Of a DNA stretch of 64,000 bases, positions 1-8,108 are shown piece after piece. Position numbers and translations under genes: made by a program. Position 1 is the first letter of the stretch; each line of letters opens with the position of its first letter. The DNA is from Oscillospiraceae bacterium (GTDB lineage Bacteria > Bacillota > Clostridia > Oscillospirales > Ruminococcaceae), in the NCBI GenBank assembly GCA_021201135.1, contig JAJQGT010000006.1, positions 1 through 64,000 of the forward strand. The letters run 5' to 3'. Below the pieces are notes generated by a model. The model did not search any database, was not told the DNA's origin, and saw only the letters and a list, made by a program, of their open reading frames with translations.

Positions 1-1276
1 AGATTTTCAGGTAATCCCGGTAGTTTATCTTCCGGATGTTGATTCCGTTGAGGAGGATTTCGCCCTCTGTCGGTTCATACATTCTGGTCAGAAGTAACGT
101 GAAAGTCGTCTTTCCTGCTCCGTTATAACCGACAACCGCTAACTTTTCCTTACTACTGAGCTTCAGATTGATATTCTTCAGAACATAAGAAGTGCTGTTT
201 GGATAGCGGAACGACACATTCTTAAACTCGATTTCAATATCATCAAGGTCGAGGTCTTCGAGCGTCAGCCCACTATCATCGTCAAACTTGCTTTCATATG
301 TAAGGAAGGATTTATACATATGGATATAGCTCAGGCTGTTATTGAAATTCAGCATATTCGTCGCCACATACGAAAATGCAGACATAAAGCTGATAAGCGA
401 CGCCACGCCCATCGTGAACTCACCGACCGAAATTGTGCCCTTCAGCGCATCTATTCCAATCAGCAGATAGGCAGAAATCTGGAATATCGTGGTGAGGAGG
501 AAAGTAGCAAGATTTACTACACCGTCTTTTTTAATCCGGCGAAGGTTAAGGCTGAGTATGTTCTTCTGAAAATGCTCAATCTTGCTGAAAACATAGCCTC
601 TGAGGTCGAACATATCAATGTCTTTCTTTGCGGGTATGTTTTTCGGAATCTGAGACACATATCCGAGCCTTCGCTGTTCTCTTGAGGAGTCATTCTGAAA
701 TTGGAGGTTGTATTTCTGCCTTACGATTTGCAAAACAGATTGCAACCCAATCAGAACCACTGCAATCAGAAACAGCCATTTGTTCAGCATCGTCATAATG
801 GCAACTATACCTATAAGTGATATGATATTCGACAGTGTATCAAATACCGTTGTGATACTGGTAAAGTAATTATTGCCCTGAGCAATCTGATTCGTGAGCT
901 GTATGCTGTCCTGAAAAGAAGTGTCGTTGAACTGCTCGTAATCCATGTTCAGGCACTTCCGGCTGATGTCATTGTTAAGCCTGTTGGTAAACTTCAAAAA
1001 GAGATATTCTTTGATTTTTCCTAAGCAGATGCTGATAGCTTCAAGGACAAATATCGACCCGAACATCAGAAGAACATAGAAGACAATCTGTGAATAAGCC
1101 TCTTTCTGAGAAATGCTGTCTATAATCAGTCCCGACAAAATGATATTCGGAAACGGTCTTAAAGCATTGATAAAGACTGTAACAAGCAGTATCAGAAACA
1201 GTCGCTTATCATACTTCCATATTTCCCGGAACGAGCTTAACATATCATCTAACTGTACTCGTCTTTTCTCTTTCAT
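1..1276 (-). CDS. ABC exporter, fused membrane and ATPase domains (3' end outside window)
   Basis: Reverse-strand reading frame open from 1276 to the window edge, about 425 codons seen. The N-terminal 300 or so residues contain several hydrophobic helices typical of a type IV ABC exporter membrane domain; the start of a nucleotide-binding domain follows, with the Walker A motif GYNGAGKTT near the visible end. The signature motif and Walker B would lie beyond position 1. The ATG at 1276 is chosen because a GGTGGAGG ribosome site precedes it, though the spacing is short; an in-frame ATG at 1243 is the alternative. It starts 13 bases after the receiver-like gene ends, so the two are probably co-transcribed. 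Family membership is clear; the exported substrate (lipid, drug or peptide) cannot be told from the sequence. Confidence 0.85.
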   Translation of the reverse strand, partial: MKEKRRVQLDDMLSSFREIWKYDKRLFLILLVTVFINALRPFPNIILSGLIIDSISQKEAYSQIVFYVLLMFGSIFVLEAISICLGKIKEYLFLKFTNRLNNDISRKCLNMDYEQFNDTSFQDSIQLTNQIAQGNNYFTSITTVFDTLSNIISLIGIVAIMTMLNKWLFLIAVVLIGLQSVLQIVRQKYNLQFQNDSSREQRRLGYVSQIPKNIPAKKDIDMFDLRGYVFSKIEHFQKNILSLNLRRIKKDGVVNLATFLLTTIFQISAYLLIGIDALKGTISVGEFTMGVASLISFMSAFSYVATNMLNFNNSLSYIHMYKSFLTYESKFDDDSGLTLEDLDLDDIEIEFKNVSFRYPNSTSYVLKNINLKLSSKEKLAVVGYNGAGKTTFTLLLTRMYEPTEGEILLNGINIRKINYRDYLKI

Positions 1277-1289
1277 ACCTCCACCTCGC

Positions 1290-1679
1290 TTATTCCATAT
1301 TAAGAGATACAAACATATCATGAATCAACGAATCAACCGAAAGCTGGGAAGTATAGCATTTGTAAACTCCCAAGCCGGTAAGCTTGTCCATCATCTCACG
1401 CTCAGAACCGAAATTGGTGAACACGAGTGCCAGAATCACAATATCAGAGTCGAGCTCTTTTATTTTCTGTACCAGTTCAAAGATGTCATAAGCTTTGCTG
1501 TTAGAGATAAAAACAATCTGCGGATGGAACTCCGCCACTTTGCCCATAATATTCTCTTTCGCATTTACATGCTCAAACTCATATGTGTCCGGCACCTCGT
1601 TCTCAATCAGGTCGCTTATGGTTATCGCTTCCTTTTTGACCTTCTTCTCCTGAATAAATAATACTTTGATTTTGGGCAT
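1290..1679 (-). CDS. Degenerate receiver-domain protein (pseudo-receiver)
   Basis: A 129-residue stand-alone protein with the size and alternating beta/alpha pattern of a response-regulator receiver, with no output domain. Key residues are missing: the acidic pair after strand 1 reads Gln-Glu (10-11), the position of the phosphorylated Asp at the end of strand 3 (PQIVFIS) is Ser59, and no convincing conserved Thr/Ser or Lys is present in strands 4 and 5. It is therefore unlikely to be phosphorylated in the usual way, if the fold assignment is right. It sits directly upstream of an ABC exporter with 13 bases between them, behind a good promoter, so it probably acts as a protein-protein interaction partner for that exporter or its regulator. 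Assignment to the receiver fold is from pattern, not from a profile search. Confidence 0.6.
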   Translation of the reverse strand: MPKIKVLFIQEKKVKKEAITISDLIENEVPDTYEFEHVNAKENIMGKVAEFHPQIVFISNSKAYDIFELVQKIKELDSDIVILALVFTNFGSEREMMDKLTGLGVYKCYTSQLSVDSLIHDMFVSLNME

Positions 1680-1751
1680 GTTTTTACTTCTCCTTTCATA
1701 CGATTCGCTACACTATTATAGACACCAAAACCAGCGAAAAGGATTCAATTA

Positions 1752-1780
1752 ATATTATACCCCACGAAAAGTTTTGTCAA
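1752..1780 (-). promoter_or_regulatory. Sigma-A promoter for the pseudo-receiver/exporter pair
   Basis: On the minus strand, TTGACA (1775-1780) is followed after 17 bases by TAATAT (1752-1757); an overlapping TATAAT at 1754-1759 gives 15-base spacing. Transcription would begin near 1745, giving a leader of about 65 bases before the gene starting at 1679. Confidence 0.7.
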
Positions 1781-1822
1781 GTTTTTTGTACGAATACCGG
1801 ATATTTTGGCGCAAACGGAAAA

Positions 1823-2938
1823 TCACTCAACGTCCAGATTACTAATCGTATTATCCTCAAGATTAATCTCACAGAACCCACCATTGTCATAGGTGTCAAA
1901 CATCAAAGTCTCGTCATCAATACAGTTGATATAACCGACAGTAGGGGAGAGGTCGCCCAAATCAAGTCTTGATTCGTCGCCGGTTTCAAGGTCGACAATC
2001 CAGATGCCCGGGGTCAGGGACATTTCGCCGTCCTCGGCGTACTTATTCGACCAATAGGCAAGCTCGGTGCAGCTTTCGTTGACCGTCGGGACATCATACC
2101 ACACGACCACGTCCCACTTGCCGGTGAGAGCTTCGTAGTATTCGTCATAGGTGAAGCCGTAGACTTCGTCCGGCACGAACAGCTCGGTAAACATTAAGAC
2201 GATATTCTCAGGGGAAATATAGTAGACGTAATCCTCGAGCGTATTGACCGTTTCGCCTGTATTGGGAGCTATCATCATGCCGCCGTCCGAGGTTGGCATA
2301 ATGGTGGATATAAACGTATTCTCATATGGCATGGGGAAGTCGACCGCAACGATTTCTCCGGTTGCGACCCTGATGACATACATCCTCATTTCGCCGGAAG
2401 AGAGCTGAGAATAGCCCTCCGCAAAGAAGATGAAGTGATCTGTGACAACATAGCCGACCGAAAGCCCGGAGCCTTTGGCAATCACCGAGATTTCAGTGTC
2501 GGTCGCCTCGCAGACATATGCCGTCTTGTCATTTCCTTCCCTGAAAGCGATATAGTTCCCGACACGCTCGACATCGTAAATCGTATCCGGGTCGACAATC
2601 TGATCGAGCCAGGAAACATCCGACAGGTCGACATCTTCTTCATAGTCCTTCTCCGTGAGGCTATCTTCCGCACGTTCCTCAAACCATAGCGAAATGTAAG
2701 CGTCCACAACTTTGACATCCTTCGGCAGTATCAACGACTGACTCTTGATGTTCTCGTAGTACCAATCAACGACTTCAAGCTCGTCCGAATCGTCCTCCGT
2801 AGGCGAGGTGGTCGCCCTCGTGACCTTTTCACTTGAAGAGCTCACAGTCGTGACACTGGAATTATCATCCACCCGTTCAGTTACCCCGCAAGACACTAAA
2901 AGCATAAGCGCCAAAGCCATCGCAATAATCTTTTTCAT
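1823..2938 (-). CDS. Putative lipoprotein of unknown function
   Basis: A 371-residue protein with a lipoprotein signal: basic start MKK, hydrophobic core, then LLVSC, so Cys18 would be lipidated. A Ser/Thr/Asp-rich linker of about 50 residues follows, then an acidic globular domain with repeated Tyr-rich strand segments (for example around TAYVCEATDTEISVI and LETGDESRLDLGD) that resemble beta-propeller blades. I do not recognise the family. The start at 2938 is preferred over an upstream ATG in the same frame because GGAAGGAG lies just before it and because the predicted signal peptide begins there; the longer reading would run through the promoter. It stands alone, with a promoter and a 21-bp direct-repeat operator that is also found before the lipoprotein gene at 19594. 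Confidence 0.7.
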   Translation of the reverse strand: MKKIIAMALALMLLVSCGVTERVDDNSSVTTVSSSSEKVTRATTSPTEDDSDELEVVDWYYENIKSQSLILPKDVKVVDAYISLWFEERAEDSLTEKDYEEDVDLSDVSWLDQIVDPDTIYDVERVGNYIAFREGNDKTAYVCEATDTEISVIAKGSGLSVGYVVTDHFIFFAEGYSQLSSGEMRMYVIRVATGEIVAVDFPMPYENTFISTIMPTSDGGMMIAPNTGETVNTLEDYVYYISPENIVLMFTELFVPDEVYGFTYDEYYEALTGKWDVVVWYDVPTVNESCTELAYWSNKYAEDGEMSLTPGIWIVDLETGDESRLDLGDLSPTVGYINCIDDETLMFDTYDNGGFCEINLEDNTISNLDVE

Positions 2939-2969
2939 AATAATTTCTCCTTCCGGACTGTTTGGATAA

Positions 2970-2998
2970 AGTATACCATATTGAAACATTAAGAGCAA
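2970..2998 (-). promoter_or_regulatory. Promoter of the 1823-2938 lipoprotein gene
   Basis: Minus strand: TTGCTC (2993-2998), 17 bases, TATACT (2970-2975), with a TG dinucleotide next to the -10. The -35 box is weak (three of six consensus positions), which fits a promoter needing an activator; a direct-repeat element lies 10 bases upstream of it. Confidence 0.6.
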
Positions 2999-3029
2999 TA
3001 TCTCAAAGATTAAGATTTGATTAAGATTT
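2988..3029. promoter_or_regulatory. Direct-repeat operator, ATTAAG half sites
   Basis: Read on the plus strand, ATTAAG occurs at 2988-2993, 3009-3014 and 3020-3025, spaced 21 and 11 bp, i.e. on one face of the helix. The 21-bp segment 3009-3029 is identical to 19501-19521. The spacing ATTAAG-N5-ATTAAG matches the style of OmpR/PhoB-family sites and resembles the published CiaR consensus of streptococci (TTTAAG-N5-TTTAAG). The paired half sites lie just upstream of the -35 box of the lipoprotein gene. Which regulator binds here is inference. Confidence 0.5.
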
Positions 3030-3058
3030 AAGCCGACGCTCATCACGTCGGCTTTTCT

Positions 3059-3469
3059 TTAATCTTCATTCCTCATCAGATCCTGAATCGTAAACCCATC
3101 CAGATAATCCGAAATCATCTTGTCAAGCCCTTGCCACATGGGATATGACCGGCACTCGTAGCGGCGCTCGCACTGCTCGACGGACTTGTCAACGCAGGAG
3201 ACCGGGGCAAGTTCGCCTTCGGTGAGCCTCAAGATTTCGCCGACGGTGCATTTGTCGGGGGAGCGGCTCAGCTTGTAGCCGCCGCCTTTGCCACGTTGAC
3301 CTTCGAGAACTCCTCCCGAAACAAGGCTCTTGACGATGGCTTCGAGGTATTTCTCCGAGAGATGCTGACCGTCGGCAATCTCCTGAAGCGGGATATATTC
3401 TGAAGTCTGCCTCTCGGCTATATCAACAACAACTCTCAGGGCGTATCTGCCCTTTGATGAGATAAACAT
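3059..3469 (-). CDS. Rrf2-family transcriptional regulator (IscR-like)
   Basis: A 136-residue winged-helix regulator of the Rrf2 family, recognised from the MFISSKGRYALRVVVDIA start and the wing region GQRGKGGGYKLSRSP. It carries three cysteines, Cys92, Cys100 and Cys106, nearly the spacing of the [2Fe-2S]-ligating cysteines of IscR, so it probably senses Fe-S status. The ATG at 3469 is chosen over an in-frame GTG at 3478 because GGAG lies eight bases before it. It is divergent from sufCBDSU, with both promoters in the roughly 200-bp gap, the usual arrangement for a local regulator of that operon; direct control of suf is inferred from this. Confidence 0.88.
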   Translation of the reverse strand: MFISSKGRYALRVVVDIAERQTSEYIPLQEIADGQHLSEKYLEAIVKSLVSGGVLEGQRGKGGGYKLSRSPDKCTVGEILRLTEGELAPVSCVDKSVEQCERRYECRSYPMWQGLDKMISDYLDGFTIQDLMRNED

Positions 3470-3492
3470 TGCATTCACTCCAATCTGACTTA

Positions 3493-3521
3493 AGTATACA
3501 CCATTGCGGATTTAATTTCAA
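3493..3521 (-). promoter_or_regulatory. Promoter of the Rrf2 regulator gene
   Basis: Minus strand TTGAAA (3516-3521), 17 bases, TATACT (3493-3498). Transcription would begin about 15-20 bases before the start codon at 3469. Confidence 0.7.
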
Positions 3522-3570
3522 GACCCGACAAAAATCTTGATTTGAGAAGCCCGAAATGGGGCATATTCCC

Positions 3571-3599
3571 TTGACAAGAGGCTCTTAATGTGATACTAT
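3571..3599 (+). promoter_or_regulatory. Promoter of sufCBDSU
   Basis: TTGACA (3571-3576), 17 bases, TACTAT (3594-3599): near-consensus sigma-A promoter. A short dyad CTTGACAAG (3570-3578) covers the -35 box and could be part of an operator for the divergent Rrf2 regulator; that last point is inference. Confidence 0.75.
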
Positions 3600-3605
3600 A
3601 TCTTT

Positions 3606-3626
3606 AACCTACCTTTGCGGTTGGTT
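3606..3626 (+). other. Hairpin at the 5' end of the suf transcript
   Basis: AACCTACC (3606-3613) can pair with GGTTGGTT (3619-3626) with one mismatch and a 5-base loop, followed by T residues. It would form the first 20 bases of the suf mRNA if transcription starts near 3606, where it is more likely to stabilise the 5' end than to terminate. Confidence 0.3.
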
Positions 3627-3678
3627 TTTAAATGTGTAAACTGCCGTTATGGCGATAAATAAAACTACGGAGAGTGAA

Positions 3679-4437
3679 ATGCAAGTGTCTACACTTTTGG
3701 AAGTCAGCAATTTAAACGTCTCGATTGACGATAAACACATCCTGCATGATGTCGATATGCGAATTAATGAGGGCGAAGCCCATGTTTTGATGGGACCGAA
3801 CGGCGCCGGCAAGTCGACCCTCGGCTATGCCCTGATGGGCAACCCCCAGTATACTGTAAACTCAGGCAAAATTGTCTTTGACGGAAACGATATAACTTCC
3901 GAATCGCCGGATAAGCGTGCAAAAGCGGGAATGTTCCTCTCGTTCCAGACGCCATTGGAGGTTCCGGGACTTACCGTCGAGAGCTTTTTAAGGAGTGCTC
4001 TCGAGCAGAGAACCGGCAAGAGAATCAAGCTCTTTGACTTCAAGAAGAAGCTTGCCGCCGCAATGGAGCTCTTGCAGTTAGATCCGTCCTATACCAAGAG
4101 AGACCTGAACGTCGGATTCTCGGGCGGCGAGAAAAAGAAGACTGAAATTTTGCAGCTTCTCATGTTCCGTCCGAAGCTCGCAATCCTTGATGAGACCGAC
4201 TCCGGTCTCGACGTCGACGCCGTAAGGCTCGTCTCGCAGGGAATCAAGACCTACCTTGAAGAGGAGAACGGTGCGCTCCTCGTCATCACCCACTCGACAA
4301 GAATCCTTGATGCCTTCGATATCGACAAGACCCATGTAATAGTCGACGGTCACATCGTCGCAGACGGTGACGCTTCGATGGTCGATGAAATCAATCAGAA
4401 CGGCTACGAGAAGTATATTGAGCTGGCGGGAAAGTGA
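3679..4437 (+). CDS. sufC: SufC, Fe-S assembly ATPase
   Basis: ABC-type ATPase of the SufBCD scaffold, 252 residues, the normal family length. Walker A GPNGAGKST is at 39-47, the SufC-type signature FSGGEKKKTE around 147-156 and Walker B LAILDETDSGLD at 168-179. It powers cluster assembly on SufB/SufD in the cytoplasm. The start at 3679 is preferred to an ATG 30 bases upstream because GGAG lies six bases before it and the shorter form matches SufC homologues at the N terminus. First gene of the operon; its stop lies four bases before the sufB start. Confidence 0.97.
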   Translation: MQVSTLLEVSNLNVSIDDKHILHDVDMRINEGEAHVLMGPNGAGKSTLGYALMGNPQYTVNSGKIVFDGNDITSESPDKRAKAGMFLSFQTPLEVPGLTVESFLRSALEQRTGKRIKLFDFKKKLAAAMELLQLDPSYTKRDLNVGFSGGEKKKTEILQLLMFRPKLAILDETDSGLDVDAVRLVSQGIKTYLEEENGALLVITHSTRILDAFDIDKTHVIVDGHIVADGDASMVDEINQNGYEKYIELAGK

Positions 4438-4441
4438 GCGC

Positions 4442-5851
4442 ATGATGAAAGAAAAAAGTCAGGTCGAAAGCATCGACCGCAACATGTATGATTTCCGGAA
4501 TGAGGACACCGATAACTACAAGCTCAATGCCGGTCTTACCGAGGAAATCGTCGATAAGATATCAAAAGAGAAGAACGACCCTGCGTGGATGAACCTGTTC
4601 CGCCTCCAGTCGCTCCAGATATATAATTCTATGTCTGTCCCCGACTGGGGACCGCCGATTGACGGGCTCGACATGGACAATATTGTCACCTATGTAAGAC
4701 CCAATACCAAGATGAGTGCCAAGTGGAGCGACGTCCCCGACGAAATCAAGGACACTTTCGAACGTCTCGGAATCCCGCAGGCGGAGAGGAAGTCCCTTGC
4801 CGGAGTGGGCGCACAATATGACTCCGAGCTCGTTTATCACAATGTCCGCGAGGAAGTCGCCGCAATGGGCGTGGTATACACAGACCTCGAAAGCGCAATG
4901 CACGGCGAATATGCCGACATGATAAGAAGTCACTTCATGAAGCTCGTCAAGCCCACTGACCATAAGTTTGCCGCTCTTCACGGCGCAGTCTGGTCGGGCG
5001 GTTCGTTCGTCTATGTCCCGCCGCACGTCAAGGTCGAGATTCCGCTACAGTCCTATTTCAGACTGAATGCCCCCGGCGCCGGACAGTTCGAGCACACTTT
5101 AATCATAGTCGACGAGGGCGCAGACCTCCACTTCATTGAGGGTTGCTCTGCACCGAAGTATAACGTCGCAAACCTCCATGCCGGATGTGTCGAGCTATTT
5201 GTAGGCAAGAACGCCCGCTTGAGATATTCTACCATTGAAAACTGGTCGAAGAACATGTATAACCTCAATACCAAGCGTGCAACCGTCGAAGAGGGCGGCA
5301 CGATGGAGTGGGTTTCCGGCTCGTTCGGGTCGCATGTCTCTTACCTCTACCCGATGACAATCTTGAAAGGAAAGAATTCCCGTATGGAATTCACAGGAAT
5401 CACCTTTGCCGGCAAGGGTCAGAACCTCGACACCGGTGCAAAGGTCGTCCACATTGGGGAGAATACGTCTTCATATATCAACACAAAATCCATCTCCAAA
5501 GACGGCGGAATCAGCACGTTCAGAAGCTCCGTAATCGTCGGAAAGAACGCCCACAAGAGCAAGGCGGCGGTTTCCTGCCAGTCTCTGATGCTCGACGACA
5601 TTTCCCGCTCCGACACAATTCCTGCAATGGATATCCGTACCGGCGATGCAGACGTCGGACACGAGGCGAGAATCGGCAGAATCAGCGACGATGCGGTCTT
5701 CTATCTCATGTCAAGAGGCATTTCCGAGGAGGATGCAAGAGCGATGATTGTCGGAGGCTTCGCCGATAACGTCTCAAAGGAGCTCCCGCTCGAGTACGCC
5801 GTCGAGATGAATAACCTCATCCGTCTTGAGATGAAGGGCGCAATAGGCTAA
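4442..5851 (+). CDS. sufB: SufB, Fe-S cluster scaffold
   Basis: 469-residue SufB, the family's usual size. It has the characteristic middle segments (IEGCSAPKYNVANLHAGCVE, FTGITFAGKGQNLDTGAKV) and the C-terminal GHEARIGRISDDAVFYLMSRG region of the right-handed beta-helix that contacts SufC and SufD. The cysteine in the SCQSLMLDDISRSDT segment is at the conserved position implicated in cluster building. The start is the first of two adjacent ATGs at 4442; a longer frame beginning at 4367 lies inside sufC and is not supported. Confidence 0.96.
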   Translation: MMKEKSQVESIDRNMYDFRNEDTDNYKLNAGLTEEIVDKISKEKNDPAWMNLFRLQSLQIYNSMSVPDWGPPIDGLDMDNIVTYVRPNTKMSAKWSDVPDEIKDTFERLGIPQAERKSLAGVGAQYDSELVYHNVREEVAAMGVVYTDLESAMHGEYADMIRSHFMKLVKPTDHKFAALHGAVWSGGSFVYVPPHVKVEIPLQSYFRLNAPGAGQFEHTLIIVDEGADLHFIEGCSAPKYNVANLHAGCVELFVGKNARLRYSTIENWSKNMYNLNTKRATVEEGGTMEWVSGSFGSHVSYLYPMTILKGKNSRMEFTGITFAGKGQNLDTGAKVVHIGENTSSYINTKSISKDGGISTFRSSVIVGKNAHKSKAAVSCQSLMLDDISRSDTIPAMDIRTGDADVGHEARIGRISDDAVFYLMSRGISEEDARAMIVGGFADNVSKELPLEYAVEMNNLIRLEMKGAIG

Positions 5852-5863
5852 GGAGGGGACAAG

Positions 5864-6904
5864 ATGACAACCGAAAACATTATTTTAAATCCGCTCCCAG
5901 TCAGGACATGGAACAGCCTCAAGATGAACGAGGTAAAGTACACAGGAGATGTCCCAACTGATTCCTGCACCCCCGAGATAACCAAGCTCCCCGAGGCACT
6001 CAAGCTCATTCAGAATGAGACTTTAGATAACGTAAAATCCGTAGCAGGGGACAAGCTGGGTGACCTTCTCCAAGGCGAAAGCCTTCTGATCGAATCCGGA
6101 AGCGAAGCATCGCCGGCAGTTATTAACTACGATTTCACCGGCGGCAAGCAGGCAAGGCTCTTCCTCCATGCAAAGGAAAACGCCGTCCTCCCGGTGTCTG
6201 TCATGATGACAGGCGAGGGGACAGCAGTGCTCGAAATCAAGATTCAGGCTGACTCAGGTTCAACTGTCGATTTATCCGTAATTGAGTCTGTCGGAACCGA
6301 TTCCGATGTCATAACCGATATCGGTTGCACCTGCGATGCAAATGCAAGCTTTAATCTTACAAAATTAGAGCTCGGCGGCAGGAACGAATATGTTGCGGTT
6401 TCCGTGGATTTAGCAGGCGAGCACAGTGCATTTTCGGCAAATTCGGGCTACAGAGTAAAGACGAATCAGAGCCTCGACATGAATTACGTTGTCCGCCACA
6501 CCGGCAGGAAAACCGAATCGAATATCTTCGCTTCGGGAATACTCGAGAACGACTCGACCAAGATTTTCCGTGGCACAATTGACCTCATCAAGGGCTGTGC
6601 CGGAGCAAAGGGCACCGAAAACGAGGACATCCTTCTTCTTGGCGACAATCAGGTCAACCAGACAATTCCGCTCATTCTATGTGACGAAGAGGACGTTGAG
6701 GGCAACCACGGCGCATCTATCGGCAGGCTTGATGACAATATCATCTTCTATCTCGGCTCGCGTGGAATTTCTTCTGAGGCGGCTGAGGACATAATCGCCC
6801 ATGCCAAGCTTGATGCGATAATTTCGCACATTCCCGACGAGGATATAAAGACCTTGGCTCACAGCCTCATATCTCCCGAGGCAGACGGAGGCGAAGATGC
6901 GTAA
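5864..6904 (+). CDS. sufD: SufD-like Fe-S scaffold subunit
   Basis: 346 residues, paralogous to SufB and shorter, with the C-terminal block GNHGASIGRLDDNIIFYLGSRG shared by the SufBD core family. It should pair with SufB and bind SufC. AGGAGGGG lies just before its ATG. The gene follows sufB by 12 bases and overlaps the sufS start by 8 bases, so the two are likely translationally coupled. The N-terminal half is divergent, as is common in clostridial SufD. Confidence 0.92.
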   Translation: MTTENIILNPLPVRTWNSLKMNEVKYTGDVPTDSCTPEITKLPEALKLIQNETLDNVKSVAGDKLGDLLQGESLLIESGSEASPAVINYDFTGGKQARLFLHAKENAVLPVSVMMTGEGTAVLEIKIQADSGSTVDLSVIESVGTDSDVITDIGCTCDANASFNLTKLELGGRNEYVAVSVDLAGEHSAFSANSGYRVKTNQSLDMNYVVRHTGRKTESNIFASGILENDSTKIFRGTIDLIKGCAGAKGTENEDILLLGDNQVNQTIPLILCDEEDVEGNHGASIGRLDDNIIFYLGSRGISSEAAEDIIAHAKLDAIISHIPDEDIKTLAHSLISPEADGGEDA

Positions 6905-8108
6905 CTATAAAGACGATTTTCCTCTTTTGAAGAGTACGGATATAGCCTATCTTGACAATGCCGCCACTGAGCAAAGACCGGCGGTTGTCCTTGAAGCTGT
7001 CAGAGACTTCTATGAGCACTCGAACGCCAATCCGCTGAGAGGCTTATATTCGCTTGCCTATGACGCCACCGAGCATTACGAGAATGCCCGTGAAAAAGTG
7101 GCGCAGTTCATAAAAGCTAAAAAATCCAGCGAGATAGTTTTCACCCGGAACACCACCGAGAGCATAAATCTTGTTGCCTACAGCTACGGCTTGAATTTCC
7201 TGCACGAAGGCGACGAGATATTAATTACAATCTCAGAGCACCATAGTAACATCCTTCCGTGGCAGATGGTCGCCAAGGAAACCGGAGCGACGCTAAAGTA
7301 TCTCGAATGTGAGCCGGACGGTTCTTATCCGTTGGACAAGTTAAGGGAAGCTGTAACAGAGAAAACCAAGCTCGCCGCAATGGCGCAGGTTTCAAATGTC
7401 CTGGGAAGTGAGAATCCCGTCAGAGAACTGATTTCGCTCGTCCATAGTAACGGCGGCGTAGTGCTTATAGATGCAGCCCAGAGCGCACCGCACATGGCTA
7501 TTGATGTAACAGAACTTGATTGCGATTTTCTCGCATTCTCCGGTCACAAAATGATGGCACCGATGGGAATCGGCGTTCTCTACGGCAAGGAAGAGCTCCT
7601 TGAGAAAATGCCGCCATTCTTATCGGGCGGCGAGATGATAGAATATGTCACGAGGGACAGTGCAACCTATGCCGAGCTCCCGCACAAGTTCGAGGCTGGA
7701 ACCGTCAGCGCAGGCGATGCTGTTGGTCTTTCGGCGGCTATCGACTATATCGAGAGTATCGGCATGGACGCCATCCATTCAAGGGAGACTGAGCTTACAA
7801 AGCTTCTTTTTGAGGAGATGCAGAAGATTCCACACGTCAACATAATCGGTAGCTCCGATTACAGAAATCATTCGGGAATCGTCAGCTTCACCGTCGACGG
7901 CGTTCACCCTCACGATATTTCGGCAATTCTCGACGAGGACAAAGTGGCAATCCGTGCCGGTCATCACTGCGCCCAACCGCTTCACACATTCCTTGGAATC
8001 CGTTCTTCGGCTCGGGCGAGCCTGGCATTTTATAACGACGAAGCCGACATCGAACGATTCATACAGTCGCTGAAAACATTAAGGAGGCGAATGGGTCTTG
8101 GCGAATAA
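6897..8108 (+). CDS. sufS: SufS cysteine desulfurase
   Basis: 403-residue type II cysteine desulfurase, a PLP enzyme that removes sulfur from cysteine to give alanine and an enzyme persulfide. The PLP lysine is Lys218 in FSGHKMMAPMG, a histidine-rich ITISEHHSN motif stacks on the cofactor, and the catalytic cysteine is Cys359 in RAGHHCAQPLH. It overlaps sufD by 8 bases and sufU by 11, fitting transfer of sulfur from SufS to SufU and on to SufBCD. Confidence 0.96.
   Translation: MRNYKDDFPLLKSTDIAYLDNAATEQRPAVVLEAVRDFYEHSNANPLRGLYSLAYDATEHYENAREKVAQFIKAKKSSEIVFTRNTTESINLVAYSYGLNFLHEGDEILITISEHHSNILPWQMVAKETGATLKYLECEPDGSYPLDKLREAVTEKTKLAAMAQVSNVLGSENPVRELISLVHSNGGVVLIDAAQSAPHMAIDVTELDCDFLAFSGHKMMAPMGIGVLYGKEELLEKMPPFLSGGEMIEYVTRDSATYAELPHKFEAGTVSAGDAVGLSAAIDYIESIGMDAIHSRETELTKLLFEEMQKIPHVNIIGSSDYRNHSGIVSFTVDGVHPHDISAILDEDKVAIRAGHHCAQPLHTFLGIRSSARASLAFYNDEADIERFIQSLKTLRRRMGLGE

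Noticed and set aside
1113-1661. 182-codon plus-strand open frame
   Set aside because: It is antisense to the pseudo-receiver and the exporter start, which have clear ribosome sites and conserved patterns.
3031-3054. Hairpin AAGCCGAC/GTCGGCTT as terminator of the rrf2 gene
   Set aside because: The T-run is on the plus-strand side only, where no gene ends; on the minus strand the hairpin is followed by AAATCTT. It may still slow polymerase but I do not call it a terminator.
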